Positions 46,649 to 56,814 of a stretch of 64,000 bases of DNA are shown here, one piece after another. This stretch comes from Zygnema circumcarinatum. Its lineage: Eukaryota > Streptophyta > Zygnematophyceae > Zygnematales > Zygnemataceae. Location of the stretch: assembly GCA_037447605.1 (NCBI GenBank), contig CM074804.1:944232-1008231 (forward strand), read 5' to 3'. Numbering within the stretch: the stretch's first letter is position 1; every line of letters begins with the position of its first letter. Below the pieces are notes generated by a model, which did not search any database, had not been told where the DNA came from, and was given only the letters and a program-made list of their open reading frames with translations. The position numbers and the translations under genes were made by a program.

Positions 46649-47949
46649 CTACAGGTCCGGTTTAGCTCCCCAGTTGTCATCTTCATCAACATGTGCAGGC
46701 TCTGCCGAAGCTTCTCCTCGGGAATCGTTGGGACGGAAGGGCCGGCCTGCCCCGTTAGATGGCCGCCTGCACCATGAAAATGAACATTTAAAAAAGCCAT
46801 CACGAGCAGGATTTCTGAAGCTAGGGTTAGGGTTTCGAGGCGCGAGACAGAGCAAAACTAAGGATAACGAGGGAATAAGTCACATTCAATCATTTCTCCC
46901 AATTCACGAAAGTCTTCACTTCCCAGCAGTCGGTCGATGATGTTTCAACTCTCCAACAAAATAACGAATCATTGCTTCAATTTCCCGACAAGTACGAGAA
47001 CGAGGAAGCGTCATTGCATGATGAATTTTCCGTGGTGGACGAGATTTCCGATTTTTGCACGAAGCTATATCTATAGTATAATTCCTCCCACTGAATAGCC
47101 GATGCTAACACACGGCGTATGGAATCGTTTGCTTTGGGACATCCAGTGCGAATCATCATCAACTTCAACATACCGCAACGTTTTGGTACGTGCGTCACTG
47201 GCAAAGTAAGGGCCAGCTGAGACTGGTTCTATGTTGAAGCCCCGCTAGCGCATAGAACCCCGGTCTCGACCCCATTCACTAAGACAGCTTTTCCTGTGTT
47301 GGTTTTCACTGTTTGGCTTTCACAGCAGACGTCCCAATTCTCTCTCGAAAAAAATTCTGAACCTGAGCTCTTGCAGATGCTTGCGTATTACAACAAAACG
47401 AATACCAAATGACCACCAAGGGCCAGAAACGCGTCTCCTCACACGCGTCTTGTATAAACACGTACATGAATGCATTGCATTCCGTGAGGATTACATTCAA
47501 TTGAAACAACAAATGCAAATTTCTGAGGAAGTAACTCACGAGCGTCTGCGGGCCAGAGCGCGCTCCTTCTGCTTGCGCTTTATTATGTCCTGCTTCTGCT
47601 CGTGGAAGCGGCGCCTCTGGCACTCTCCAATCACATTCGCCTCCGAAACCGCGCGCCGGAACTTGCGCACAACGGCCTCCGAGGCCTCGTTATCCTCCAC
47701 GTCGATCTGCACATTGTAGGGGCCACGGAACCACATGATATTCGCATAGGCGGCAGAGGGGTCCAGGGCGAGCCTGGCGACCCGTTGCGGCTCCATCGAG
47801 CTCGGAATCGCCGGAAGAAAGGTTGGGCTAGGGTTTTGAGGAGAGGAGGAGGAGGAGGGGGAGGGGGAGGAGGACGAAGAGCAGAGGGGCCTGAGAGAGG
47901 GGATCACGCCCGACCCGACTCTGACAGCCGCTACAGCGTGCATGGCCAT
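46649..47949 (-). CDS. RPS21: Organellar small-subunit ribosomal protein bS21
   Basis: Two exons (47949-47540 and 46766-46649) join in phase to 175 residues. The Ser-rich N-terminus (about 1-50) looks like a plastid or mitochondrial transit peptide. The bS21 core runs from NVQIDVEDNEASEAVVRKF through ANVIGECQRRRFHE to the Lys/Arg-rich helix KRKQKERALARRR, matching bacterial-type S21 that binds the 30S subunit near the anti-Shine-Dalgarno end of 16S rRNA. The C-terminal extension ends in an acidic EDDNW motif seen in plant organellar members. The start chosen is the first ATG (47949); an upstream GTG extends the frame. A telobox-like AGGGTTTTG lies inside the coding exon at about 47830. Confidence 0.9.
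46822..46838 (+). promoter_or_regulatory. Telobox-like element in the bS21 intron
   Basis: GCTAGGGTTAGGGTTT lies on the plus strand, so AAACCCTAACCCTAGC on the gene strand, near the end of the bS21 intron. Teloboxes are common in plant ribosomal-protein genes. Its effect at this position is unknown. Confidence 0.4.
47225..47259 (+). repeat. 9-bp perfect inverted repeat
   Basis: Arms GGTTCTATG (47225-47233) and CATAGAACC (47251-47259) have a 17-base loop. GAGAC and GTCTC flank the arms and extend the symmetry. It lies in the bS21 intron, and its role is unknown. Confidence 0.8.
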
Positions 47950-49488
47950 GGCTGCCGGAAAGCGAGAGGCTGCCACGTGTCACAGAAGAAAGAAGGCCTT
48001 CTCCCTTCTCTTTCCTCTGCTGTCTTTAGGGTTTGAGACTGGCAGGCTCCGCTCGACGATGATTTATGACCGTCCGATGTCCTATCGACGGCTGCGATTG
48101 CCTCCAGTGCTTGCTTTGGCTCGCGCCCTTTCCTTCTGGATATGGCAGTTCTATGCGGCAGGTCGACTCGGGATTGGAAATGTTCGAGCATGAACAAAAA
48201 CCGTCCGATGGACAGATCGGACGGTCAAAAGCGAATGCACGCTCAGAAAGCTTGTTGGGGAGCTCGGAGGTGCCTTTAGGGCTGGGCCCGAACGGCCGTT
48301 GCTGGGAGCCATCCGACGGCGGAGATGCGCTCATTCATCACACGGCATCATCCGACGGTGGTGAGGTCATCCGCGGGGGTCATTTGGCCATGAACGATGA
48401 TACGTCGCTAAGGACAGAAGGGTCATCTAACGGCGCAGACACGTCCGTGGTAGAACCGTTCACCATCCAACGGTGCAGATGCAAGCCTGCGTTTCGGCGT
48501 GGCTGCTCGGAGTGGGGATGTGCGCATGTGAATGGAGCAACACAAAACTAGACTTTGGAGAGCTGCCACTTATCACTCGCATGTATTGGGGGGGTAATTA
48601 GGGCAGCGTTTGTACCACTAACACAGCATGAGAAGTGGGAAATTCAACACTGAATCTAGTTGAGACCCATTGACATTGGAATGATTTCCGAAACTGCTTG
48701 ACGCCCTACCAGGGAGACTATAGTACAAGCTGCTTGTGTCTTAAACAGAGAAGGACAATAACAACCTGAAATGTTCAGACACCATGGTCCTACATGAGTT
48801 CGTCTCATCCCTACTGTAAGACAGCCACGTGTCACCCCCCCAATGAAAATGGACGATGTTGGAGGACCCACTCCTCCAACTTAAACACCGGCCATGCAGC
48901 TACATGCAAGCCCATGCGGCCCCATACAAGGACTTAGCCATGCTCATGGCTCCCTCCCAGCACACACCATTAGGATTTTATGGTTTCCGCAAGCAGCAGA
49001 ACTAAAGGGGAGACGCACACACTGAGGAACCGCTAAGACGGCTCCGCTCTTATGTTTTTGCAAAGATATTGACAAATTTCTTCTGTCTTTTAAAGTACAG
49101 ACTAGGAAGCAAACGGCTGATAATGAAATGGACCCCAATGTTCGACAGCCTAAACTCTGATTTCTGGCGCCATGTACACGCAGACACACACGGGAGGAGA
49201 GGCCCCACAATGTATCCCCGAATTAGAGAGGAGGTGGGAGGGACACATGGTTGGACCTTTTAGGGAGGGACAGGCAGCTCTCCTGCTCATCTATTCACAC
49301 GGGCAGTCTGTCCAAGACCTAAACTATTCGAAAAGAAGTTGCAGAATAGAAGAAGAAGAAAGAAAAAAGGAACCTAATTGCACCCATTCTCAGCAGACCT
49401 AATTCTCCACTAATCCAGTCAAGACGCTACTCTAGACGAAATTGAGACCGCCAAAATGCTTCCTCTCCCTGCATCCCTGCTGCCCCCT
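47950..49488. promoter_or_regulatory. bS21 upstream region and 3' flank of the LW-domain gene
   Basis: The proximal part (48060-48480) carries repeated elements related to ATCCGACGG, including a perfect palindrome at 48200-48225. CCACGTGTCAC occurs near 47975 and 48825. The distal part should contain the 3' UTR of the large minus-strand gene. Short open frames on both strands are not supported as genes. Confidence 0.5.
48200..48225 (+). repeat. 10-bp perfect inverted repeat ACCGTCCGAT/ATCGGACGGT
   Basis: Arms at 48200-48209 and 48216-48225 have a 6-base loop, upstream of the bS21 gene. It belongs to a series of ATCCGACGG-like elements up to about 48475. Confidence 0.85.
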
Positions 49489-52400
49489 TTACCGCCATCC
49501 GGTCCCAGCCCCTGCACCAGGCTGATGGTGCTTCAGTGCTCCCTGGAATATCTCCGCACCTCCCTCGGCCTCTTTCCGTTTTGCCCCCGCAGTAGACACT
49601 TGTTTATAAGCTCTCATATGCTCTACCAGCCATGCAGTCCCCCCAGGACTCCCCCCTCCTCCCGCTCCGCCATGGCCCAAATCTAAGTTCCTTGGAACCC
49701 CCATCATCCCCCCACTTCCCAATGCTCCTCCCAGCACAGCAGCTGCCTGAGGGCCTCCCACAGGCCCCCCAAACAGGCCTCCCAGAGAATTGCCAAGTCC
49801 TTGAACCCCCATGACTCGCCTTTCATCTCGAGGAGCCATTCCTTCTTGCAACTCTCGACCTGCATGGGATTCTCTTGGACCCTCCGGACCTGCATTAAGG
49901 TCAAGCTCAGGCCTTCCACCCGCAGAAGAGGAGCTCCCTCCTCCTCCCACTGTCAATGCTCCCAACCCTGCAGGAGTAGTGGCCCTTGAACCAATTCCGA
50001 GGTTGGACCCCGACCCCCCCCCTCCTCCTCCGAGGCCATTTGTTAGGGATGCAGGAGCCGCGGCAGCCATAGCCATCATGGCTGAAAGGTCAGGGGAAGC
50101 TGGGAAGGATGATCCTCCTGCTGGGAAAGGTCCTCCTCCGGATGCATAGTGGCCAGGTCCAGATGTAGGAGCACCACCCAATGTTGCTCCAAGGGGACCC
50201 TGATGGGGGGCTGAGTTATAGCTGAGGGGAGATGCTAAAGCAGGATAAGAACCGGGAAAGGAATTGCCAAAGAAGGTGGCTGCAGCAGCTGACTGGGATG
50301 AGAAACCAGTGGCAGAGGCGAAAGGAAATGAGGAAGATGCGAGTGCTGTTGATAAAGCAGATGGCAATGGGTAGCCGGACGGCAAATGCGAAGCTAAAGG
50401 AGGCATGGAATTGGTAGGATGTGATGTAAAGTTTCCTGCAGAAGCGGAGGCTGCAACCGCTGCTGCAGCTCGGTAGACATCTGCATTCAGCGCAGGGTAA
50501 TTTCCTCCAGTTGCTGCAAAGTACGTGTTTGCAGCAGCTTGGGCAGCAGCTGAGAAAGCGGAAGATGATTGACCATATGCGGCACTTACAGAAGGACTTA
50601 GCCATAAAGGAGCAGCCAAGCCCCCTCCTCCACCAGGGACACTTCCTCCTGCAACTCCAAGCCCTTGAATTGAACCTAAATTTGCATTCAGATTTGTCCC
50701 TAGTGCCCCCCCTACAGCCTTAGCCTGCGCCTGCGGGCTGTTCATTACCAGACCCATCCCTCCTGCCTCTTTACCTGAGTTTCCCTGTCCACTAGGCCGG
50801 GCTTGGCCATGGTTAGCCAGCCTTGAAACCAAGCCCTGCGATAGGCTGCTTTGCAGATCCAAGGTAGGCCTTGAACCCCCCAAATTAGAAGGAGCAGATG
50901 CGTCATCCAAAGTGGGCCCATCGTTAAGGTCGAAGTCACGCATCACTTTTCCAAAGGAGGATCTATTGTTGCCTGGAAATGCCCCCCTCCGGGATGGAGA
51001 ATTTTGGCCGGGAGAAGCCCCAATCTGAACCCCTGAACCTGAAAATGTGGACCCAACACCACCTGACCATCCTCCATATGCTCCCCCAACAAGACTCGGA
51101 CTAAGCCGAGGGGGGGGTTGCATTGGCTCTGAGCTAACCCCTCTAAGTGGAGGCCTTGTTGTCCCCATAGAGGAAATGCCTTTCAGCCCCAACCCTCTTG
51201 GACTTGCAGCATCTTCATTGGGATCCATACGGTTCAAATCGAGGTCTAACCTGCTAGATTCGGAAGCAGAGTGGTCTCTATGAAACATCCCTCCGGCAAG
51301 AGATTCAGTCAAATCATACGTCGAATGCATCATACCACCGTGCAGATTTGATGCAGGGCCATGCAATGAATTCAGAGTCATCCCCGCATCTTCCAAAGCC
51401 CGCACATCAGTGAAGTTCAAATCAATATCCAGCGCTGGTCGAGATGCTCTCAACTCCTGCCCACCCAAGTTTCCTCCCCCTCTCTCCGCCCCTCCTCCGA
51501 TTAAAGTGGAGTTTTCCAAAGGTTCGGGTGTCCTGAATGCGCTTGTGAGAGCAGGACCTCTCCAGCCTGACTCTATCTTCCTGCCATTACTGCCACTTGA
51601 CCCAAATACCCTCCCAAGGCCTCCGACAGAGTAGCCCACCTCAGGTGATCCAAAGAAGTTTCTCTCAGAAATGTTATCGCTCTGTCCAAGAGCGACTGTG
51701 CTTGCAGTCATGTCCTCCGCAATGCCAAGGTTTAGGTCAAAGCTCACTCGCTCCTTCTCATGCCTCACACCATGCTCTCCCGCACCTCCTGAATGCCCAT
51801 GTTGTCCATCACTCTTGTGCTCAGGAGTCAACGGATCATCAGCCCTCTTGTGCTGCTTCCCAGCTTTCCTTTTTCTGGGCCGTACTGCACCTGAAATCTC
51901 CAGACCTTTATCTGCAGACTTGAGTCCTCTTCCACGAGAGCCAATTGAATCTCCACCAGTTGAAATGGCTGCATCTCCACCTGAAACGCTGCCACCTCCA
52001 GCTTCACGTTCAACTTCCGGCAATGAAGGCATTTCCCCAACAGCTGATTTGACGTCTAATCCAATGAACTTTGCATGGCCACTCTCCTTCACCTTGTGGC
52101 CAGCCAAAGTCGAAATATCCCCCTCGGGACCTCCAACCCAATGGGCTCCTTCCTTGCTACCAGAAATCTGCCGACCACTGTTTGCCTGCCCTCCCGAACG
52201 TGTGGGTTGAATCAAACTTGCATTTCTATCCTCTTCAGAGCCCTCTCCCGGCTTTTTTGAAACTAAAGCAGCAGCAGCAGCAGCAGTGGCCGATTCTGCA
52301 GCTTCTCTAGCAACTTGCTTAACCGTCACAGAGAAGTCATTCGAGAACAGCTTCCCAGCTAAACTGCCTGCTTTGCTCGGCTCATCTGGTTCAGCATTCA

Positions 52401-55400
52401 TGTTTGGCAAATCCGGGCCTCTTGAACCTCTGTTAACTGCCTCAAGTGCCATATTGCTATCCTTCACTTGAGATTCTGCTGTAGGGTCGAATTCCCTTTG
52501 CGTCTGCACTCGAACATCTCCTTCAACTGCACCGGTAGCATCAGCAACAAGCTCCCCTTCGCCTTCAATCTTACTGCCCGTCTTACTGCGCTTGTTCTTC
52601 CTTGGCCGTGAGGGAAGACCTGTTCCAGGCCCGTCTTGCTTTCTGCTCTTATACTTCCGAGAATGAGGTGCCGATGTCGCAGATGTGTCAATATCAGTTT
52701 CAGGACCTCCTATAACAGATATCTGATGAGTAGGTTTGGCGGTTTCTAAGCCAATAGCAGCCCCTATTGCTCTGCCATTCATCCTTTCCTCTGCAGAGCT
52801 CGTGCCTAACGCCATCAGAGGACCTCCTTTCTCCACAACACTGCTACCCCCCTTCTTCTCCTTCTGTTTTCCTGCATCCTTCTTTTGCTCTGATTCAGCG
52901 CCCTTTCTGAATTCTCCTTTGAGCTTCTCTGAGTCGGAAAGAGATGAAGGAGGCTTGGGTATGCCCCCTCCCGGACCCTTGGCAACACCCTGCCTTTTGC
53001 CATCTATCCCATTTCCCTCAGCATGTAAGGCCTGGTCTGCTTCACCAGAATTCTCCACTGAGATTGACTTCTTTTCATTTTGCTCCACTGGCCTATTCAC
53101 TTCATCAGCGATTGAAGACTCTCCTAAACCAAGAGGGCTCGATTTCCCATTTGGCAACCTCGAATTTTCTTCTGTTGTAGCAGCTGATTTAGCCGTTTGC
53201 ATACGAGTCGATTTAGAACCTTGTGCTTCCACAAAAGTAGGAGATTCCCCATCCTCACTCTCATTCTCTTTTCCCGCTCTGGCCTTCGGCACTTCCTGAT
53301 TTTTACGGAACTCTCCAGGCACTTGCAAAACCTCGTTTTCTGCGTCCTTTTCATCTTCACATTCAGACTCCACTTCCCCACTTTCCCGGCTATCTACTTG
53401 AAAAGTGTAAGCGTCCCTTGGAGCAGGCCCACCTATACATACTGTCGTCTGTGAGCTTCTATTGACCCCGGCTGATCCTCCCCCTCCCGAGGAAGCCAAT
53501 GCTAATCCTAACAATAACCGTTCCTGTAATTTCCCTTCCAATCCTTGTTCCGGGGCGCCAAGTTCAACATCTGGAGAACTCGGCGTTTCTCCGCCGGCCT
53601 CTTTCTCAGCTTCCTTTCCAACCCTAATTGCCATCTCCATCACGTCCTCCGTTGACCCCAATGAAAGCCTTCTCCCATCATCGGCCCCCGTAGTCTCCTT
53701 GCGCTCCTCAGAACTACTGTTCCACTTGCCTGCTCTCCGTTCTCCAAGACTCAGAAAATTCTTCCCAAATTTCACCCCCTCCTCTTTACCTATCTTAACA
53801 TCTGCTCGTCTTCCTGTCCTACTGTGCTTCTCTTCTCCTTCCCTCCCTAAGCTTCCAAGTAAATCCCTGACCTCTACTTTGATGCCCTTAGCATCTTTTT
53901 CAGCCGCCGGAGTCACACCCTGATCCTCCAGACTCTCATGTATCTTTCCAGCACTTGAACCGGGCCGCTCTACCTTCAAATCCACCGGCTCAATCGACTT
54001 GAAGTCCACATCATTCTTTACGTCTCCAGAAACTTTAGCCTCGTCCACATCCTCCTCATGCTTCTCCTTGGTCGAAGGTGCGAAGGGAACATCATCCAAT
54101 GGTGCAACTCTACGAGGTTGTGCACCAGCGGCCTCCTCCATTCGTTCTTCGGGAATCTGTGTTTCAGATAATCCTTTATTGAACCACTGTCCCGCTGCAA
54201 CAGCAACTCTAGATTTGTCTTCACCACCGAGGTGTTTGCCTTCCTCCTCGTCAAGTAATGGGGACTTCTCTTTCAAGCCCTCCCTCGAACTTGCTTCCAA
54301 TACTTCACCACCTGCAGCGATGTCGTTGCTTCCTTCCCCTGCAACGGCTATGTCTGCTTTTTCTTCTCTCACAGGCACAGAGCCTTGCACTTCTGCTGCT
54401 TCCACCAGCAAACTCATCAGGTCTTCTGCAGCCCTTGTCATCTGCTCACCTCCCTCAGATTGGCCACTGCCTGGAGGCTTCCTTTCATCAGCGGAACTAC
54501 TCATTGCTTGGTTCTTTCCTCCTTCAGTTCCAGGTTTTGTGCTGGGAACCACCCTCGAGCCACCTCTCTCTCCCCTTCGCCCCTTTGCAGGTAGGCCAAC
54601 AACATCCTCTCCGAGCCCACTGCGTGCACCTTTGACAGGCCCTGTCTTGTTCGTGTCTTCCTGAGAGCCCCTCCCTCCGTCCTCTCCCTTCAAGCCGGAC
54701 AAGGAACCTTTCAGTGTGTCTGATAACCGTCTTTCAAGCAATCTGCCACCATCTATTCCCGGCCCTTGCGTGCATCCTGTAGCTGCAATGACTGCTAGGA
54801 TGTCCTTGGTTTTTCCTCTCCCACCCTCCCAATCATCACCTCTGCTTGCAGTGACGGGTCGACCGATGCGTCCTGGTGATCCTCGCACATCTTTGCATCC
54901 CTCCGGATGCCTTCCCTTGTCTGCCTCTCCCGTGCTTTGTGATCTCAAAGGGCTCCTTCCCCCCAGTGGTATCCTGACAACCAGTCTACCAATAGGCACG
55001 GAAGAACTCTCCCCTCCCTGCTGCGCTTCACCTCCAGCTTTCTCAGACGTCCCTAATGGTCCGTCCAAGCTCCCCTCCTTTCCGCCTGCACTAGACTTAA
55101 CACTTGCAGCAACCCCCCTCAGCTCTCGTCCAGTAGGTCCAGCCACTTGTGTTGCTCGAGCTACGCCATCTTTGTTGCTCTTTGTTCCTTGAGACTGTAC
55201 AGACCCTCCCTTCGGCCCAGCACTCCCTGAACTCCCTTCTCGGACATTTTCTGTATTTCCACTCCCATTCCCTAACTTTGCCAAACTGATAGTCTTGGGC
55301 TGCACATTTTCTTTGGGCAATTCTTCCTCCTTCTCCTCATGCCTTTCTTCAGGATGGGAGACAGAATCATCGCCATCGCCCCTCCCGCTTGGATGACCTT

Positions 55401-56814
55401 CAGTTGTCAGCTCTCTGGCATGCTGCACTTCTGTAATCAATTCTCTTGCCTTCGCAATTGCACCTTCCTTAGGAGCAGGTGGTAAGAGCCCGACCCCTTG
55501 CCTCCGCAGCTTTACATGTTCAGAAACTTTTAGACCTTGGCCCTTATCACCCGCTCCTTCCCTCTCACTTCCCGACCCTTTCACAATTATAGCGCTATCA
55601 CTCTCGCCGACCCCTGAAACCGTTGAAGTTATCTTATCTGTCAGACTGCACTCCCCTTCCTCAGGAGCTTCTTCCCCTCCCTGCTTCACAATGGCTGCCT
55701 CACCTGCCCCACTCACTGGCCCTGCAACACTAATTGAGGGAGAATCACCTCCTCGGATGTCGTTGCTCTGCCCTACGTTGGCGTCAGCATTGCTACTTCT
55801 ACACTCCACGACTTTGCCCGAAACATCACCGTGGTTCCCGAGAACTGCCTTATTTAATTCATTGCTCTTTTGCTCCCCAGCTGCGCTTTTGCCCTCAACT
55901 TTGCCTGCATCTTCTTCCTGCATTGCCCCGTTTCTACTCTTACTTGTGCTGGGGCTGACAGTCATACCTGTTGCAGGAGTCGCCAATGGACGCCCTCCTG
56001 GAAGGGAACCCTCAGGCATAGTGCCTATGTCAGCTGCTTTGCTCCCATTGACTCCTGCTCCCTGCTTCTGGCTAAGCGCCTGTCCCATTCCAGCTCTCAC
56101 AACTATGCCACCCTCCGTAGAGGGCACACTACTTCCTGAGCTCTCGATAACTTTTTCTCCTCCCTTCTCCTCAGCAAGTGTTTCGTCGACTCGTTTCTTC
56201 CAAATTTCAACTAGACGACGGGACTTTTTCTGAATCTCCAAATTCCTGTGGCTTCGTAACTGATTTACAGACTTGCCTATACAACACGACTTCAATGCCT
56301 CCAGCCCAACTGGCAGGCGGTCCAAGGCGCGCAGAAGCATGCACAGCAGATCCTCCACCAGGGATGAATCACAGTCAGTAGCCCCTCCAGACCCTTCCCC
56401 TCCATTACCTCCCTTGCGCTTATGCGCCTCCTGCAACCATTCGTCAAGAAGTCGAAGCCCCCCTTTCTGCAGAAATTTCTCCAATATGCTCTGCTCCTCT
56501 GTCGCCGCCAACAGCGACACTAGGGCCCCTCGTCTCCAGGCTAACTCTGAAAATGTTTTGCTGCCATCACTCTGCATTTCTCTCATTAAGTCAACAAGGC
56601 CTCCAACAGCATCTGGTCCTGTCAACCCTAACTCTGAACTTCCTAGTGCGGCGGCATCATCCGGTAAGGGAGCGAACCTCTCCGACAGTGCTTTAGACGC
56701 TTCCCCAGAGCTCCCTCCCTCCTGCTCGCTCCTCTCCCTCTTCCTCCCTCTCCCTGCCGCACTCCCTCCTCCCGAGCCCTGCGAATCCTCTGCTATCGCA
56801 TGCTTACTCGCCAT
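49489..56814 (-). CDS. Very large TFIIS N-terminal (LW) domain protein, SUO-like
   Basis: A single uninterrupted frame of 2441 codons. After a charged N-terminus, residues about 63-220 form a TFIIS N-terminal / LW helical bundle (LTGPDAVGGLVDLMREM to SRRLVEIWKKRV). The remainder is low-complexity Ser/Gly/Lys/Glu sequence with an Ala/Ser-rich region near 2100-2250. Repeated short motifs FDLNLG, DIDLNF, DLDLNR, FDLNDGP and LDLNAGP are of the EAR/DLN repressor class. A C-terminal GAKRKEAEGG resembles the KRKEPEGG tail of Arabidopsis SUO, a BAH-plus-TFIIS-N protein in miRNA-guided translational repression. No BAH domain is present. An in-frame TAA four codons upstream supports the start at 56814. 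Long frames on the opposite strand are shadows. Confidence 0.8.
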   Translation of the reverse strand: MASKHAIAEDSQGSGGGSAAGRGRKRERSEQEGGSSGEASKALSERFAPLPDDAAALGSSELGLTGPDAVGGLVDLMREMQSDGSKTFSELAWRRGALVSLLAATEEQSILEKFLQKGGLRLLDEWLQEAHKRKGGNGGEGSGGATDCDSSLVEDLLCMLLRALDRLPVGLEALKSCCIGKSVNQLRSHRNLEIQKKSRRLVEIWKKRVDETLAEEKGGEKVIESSGSSVPSTEGGIVVRAGMGQALSQKQGAGVNGSKAADIGTMPEGSLPGGRPLATPATGMTVSPSTSKSRNGAMQEEDAGKVEGKSAAGEQKSNELNKAVLGNHGDVSGKVVECRSSNADANVGQSNDIRGGDSPSISVAGPVSGAGEAAIVKQGGEEAPEEGECSLTDKITSTVSGVGESDSAIIVKGSGSEREGAGDKGQGLKVSEHVKLRRQGVGLLPPAPKEGAIAKARELITEVQHARELTTEGHPSGRGDGDDSVSHPEERHEEKEEELPKENVQPKTISLAKLGNGSGNTENVREGSSGSAGPKGGSVQSQGTKSNKDGVARATQVAGPTGRELRGVAASVKSSAGGKEGSLDGPLGTSEKAGGEAQQGGESSSVPIGRLVVRIPLGGRSPLRSQSTGEADKGRHPEGCKDVRGSPGRIGRPVTASRGDDWEGGRGKTKDILAVIAATGCTQGPGIDGGRLLERRLSDTLKGSLSGLKGEDGGRGSQEDTNKTGPVKGARSGLGEDVVGLPAKGRRGERGGSRVVPSTKPGTEGGKNQAMSSSADERKPPGSGQSEGGEQMTRAAEDLMSLLVEAAEVQGSVPVREEKADIAVAGEGSNDIAAGGEVLEASSREGLKEKSPLLDEEEGKHLGGEDKSRVAVAAGQWFNKGLSETQIPEERMEEAAGAQPRRVAPLDDVPFAPSTKEKHEEDVDEAKVSGDVKNDVDFKSIEPVDLKVERPGSSAGKIHESLEDQGVTPAAEKDAKGIKVEVRDLLGSLGREGEEKHSRTGRRADVKIGKEEGVKFGKNFLSLGERRAGKWNSSSEERKETTGADDGRRLSLGSTEDVMEMAIRVGKEAEKEAGGETPSSPDVELGAPEQGLEGKLQERLLLGLALASSGGGGSAGVNRSSQTTVCIGGPAPRDAYTFQVDSRESGEVESECEDEKDAENEVLQVPGEFRKNQEVPKARAGKENESEDGESPTFVEAQGSKSTRMQTAKSAATTEENSRLPNGKSSPLGLGESSIADEVNRPVEQNEKKSISVENSGEADQALHAEGNGIDGKRQGVAKGPGGGIPKPPSSLSDSEKLKGEFRKGAESEQKKDAGKQKEKKGGSSVVEKGGPLMALGTSSAEERMNGRAIGAAIGLETAKPTHQISVIGGPETDIDTSATSAPHSRKYKSRKQDGPGTGLPSRPRKNKRSKTGSKIEGEGELVADATGAVEGDVRVQTQREFDPTAESQVKDSNMALEAVNRGSRGPDLPNMNAEPDEPSKAGSLAGKLFSNDFSVTVKQVAREAAESATAAAAAALVSKKPGEGSEEDRNASLIQPTRSGGQANSGRQISGSKEGAHWVGGPEGDISTLAGHKVKESGHAKFIGLDVKSAVGEMPSLPEVEREAGGGSVSGGDAAISTGGDSIGSRGRGLKSADKGLEISGAVRPRKRKAGKQHKRADDPLTPEHKSDGQHGHSGGAGEHGVRHEKERVSFDLNLGIAEDMTASTVALGQSDNISERNFFGSPEVGYSVGGLGRVFGSSGSNGRKIESGWRGPALTSAFRTPEPLENSTLIGGGAERGGGNLGGQELRASRPALDIDLNFTDVRALEDAGMTLNSLHGPASNLHGGMMHSTYDLTESLAGGMFHRDHSASESSRLDLDLNRMDPNEDAASPRGLGLKGISSMGTTRPPLRGVSSEPMQPPPRLSPSLVGGAYGGWSGGVGSTFSGSGVQIGASPGQNSPSRRGAFPGNNRSSFGKVMRDFDLNDGPTLDDASAPSNLGGSRPTLDLQSSLSQGLVSRLANHGQARPSGQGNSGKEAGGMGLVMNSPQAQAKAVGGALGTNLNANLGSIQGLGVAGGSVPGGGGGLAAPLWLSPSVSAAYGQSSSAFSAAAQAAANTYFAATGGNYPALNADVYRAAAAVAASASAGNFTSHPTNSMPPLASHLPSGYPLPSALSTALASSSFPFASATGFSSQSAAAATFFGNSFPGSYPALASPLSYNSAPHQGPLGATLGGAPTSGPGHYASGGGPFPAGGSSFPASPDLSAMMAMAAAAPASLTNGLGGGGGGSGSNLGIGSRATTPAGLGALTVGGGGSSSSAGGRPELDLNAGPEGPRESHAGRELQEGMAPRDERRVMGVQGLGNSLGGLFGGPVGGPQAAAVLGGALGSGGMMGVPRNLDLGHGGAGGGGSPGGTAWLVEHMRAYKQVSTAGAKRKEAEGGAEIFQGALKHHQPGAGAGTGWR

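Noticed and set aside
50000-56240. Many 60-290 codon plus-strand frames opposite the large minus-strand gene
   Set aside because: They are shadows of the 2441-codon frame; Ser/Pro-rich translations arise from its Gly/Glu/Ser codons.
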